From: Corynebacterium endometrii
GTDB lineage: Bacteria; Actinomycetota; Actinomycetes; Mycobacteriales; Mycobacteriaceae
DNA length: 64,000 nt
Direction: 5' to 3'
NCBI RefSeq assembly: GCF_004795735.1
Contig: NZ_CP039247.1
Span: 1,302,001-1,366,000, forward strand
Shown piece after piece: positions 63,608-64,000 of the stretch. The notes under the pieces were generated by a model, which saw only the letters and a program-made list of their open reading frames with translations, was not told the DNA's origin and did not search any database. Position 1 is the first letter of the stretch. The number at the start of each line of letters is the position of its first letter. The translations under genes and the position numbers were made by a program.

Positions 63608-64000
63608 TTACAGGGTTTCTAAGAATCCCAGAATGTCCGCTACCACCTGCTGCGGACTGCGGCCATCCGTGCGGGCGCGGTAATCTGCCACCTCGCGGTA
63701 GAAAGGCGCGCGTTCCTCAATAAGCGCCGCGTAATGCGTTAGGGGATCCGCCGAGGCCAGCACCGGGCGGGTGTTTTCCTCTGCGGTGCGGCGGACGCCT
63801 TCTTCGGCGGACACATCGATGAGCACCACTGTATGGTGGTGCAGCAGGTCGCGCGTGGACTCAGTAAGAACCGCCCCTCCCCCGAGACTCACCACGCCGT
63901 CAGACTGCAGGGCAAGGGCGACGTGGTTAGCCTCGATCTCACGGAATCGAGGCTCTCCTTCCTGGGAGAAGACCTCACCGCACGTGCGGCCCTCCGCTTC
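63608..64000 (-). CDS. aroK: Shikimate kinase, C-terminal part (gene continues past the right edge)
   Basis: The frame is open from base 64000 down to the stop at 63608, giving the last 130 residues. The substrate motif [13 protein letters not shown] is present, preceded by [18 protein letters not shown], which matches the shikimate-binding helix; the lid arginine lies in ENTRPVLA. The P-loop is beyond the window. It phosphorylates shikimate; it heads the aroK-aroB-aroQ group here. Confidence 0.94.
   Translation of the reverse strand, partial: EAEGRTCGEVFSQEGEPRFREIEANHVALALQSDGVVSLGGGAVLTESTRDLLHHHTVVLIDVSAEEGVRRTAEENTRPVLASADPLTHYAALIEERAPFYREVADYRARTDGRSPQQVVADILGFLETL

Overview
The window is a 64 kb piece of chromosome from a high-GC actinobacterium, almost certainly a Corynebacterium. 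The reasons are the order ctaA, qor, ctaB, tkt, tal, zwf, opcA, pgl, secG, tpiA, pgk, gap, whiA, yvcK, rapZ, uvrC; a SufR-led suf operon opposite an mptB mannosyltransferase; the actinobacterial integration host factor (mihF) beside gmk and rpoZ; a fused ribAB; and a PnuX/RibM-type riboflavin transporter behind an FMN riboswitch. I cannot name the species. I see no rRNA, tRNA, insertion sequence, prophage or CRISPR array. Nearly all of the sequence is core housekeeping DNA, and I found no convincing new multi-gene system. The points worth a second look are regulatory or organisational.

Layout. 1-410: start of an ABC-F ATPase gene (minus). 505-6975: Fe-S cluster assembly operon sufR-B-D-C-S-U-T (minus). 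7273-12112: mptB, a two-gene ABC exporter and ctaA (plus). 12192-14248: qor and ctaB, convergent across a strong terminator. 14249-14832: a 584-base gap I cannot fully explain. 14833-21478: pentose phosphate operon tkt-tal-zwf-opcA-pgl (plus). 21563-25194: secG, then lower-glycolysis genes gap-pgk-tpiA (minus). 25560-31226: uvrC-rapZ-yvcK-whiA preceded by a PH-domain membrane protein (minus). 31293-36634: riboflavin genes with rpe (minus). 36698-46213: rsmB, fmt, def, priA, metK, coaBC, rpoZ, gmk, mihF (minus). 46505-54913: complete pyrimidine operon pyrR-pyrB-pyrC-carA-carB-pyrF (minus). 55246-57751: a TIGR01777-type epimerase and two tandem YbjN-like genes (plus). 57923-59307: PPK2-type kinase and TspO (minus). 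59469-64000: nusB, efp, pepQ, aroQ, aroB and the end of aroK (minus).

The genes form a few tight functional sets. The suf genes build Fe-S clusters under a repressor that probably carries one itself. The tkt-to-pgl block supplies NADPH and pentoses; opcA is the companion of glucose-6-phosphate dehydrogenase. The rib cluster makes riboflavin, and an FMN riboswitch sits before the transporter and the last three enzymes but not before ribD. The pyr operon makes UMP and seems to be controlled by a PyrR-binding hairpin just before pyrR. ctaA and ctaB supply heme A for the aa3 oxidase. Several genes (the ABC-F gene, mptB, the exporter ATPase, qor, rapZ, def, coaBC) have a TAnnnT -10 box 7-8 bases before the start codon and no usable Shine-Dalgarno sequence, so they are probably read from leaderless mRNAs.
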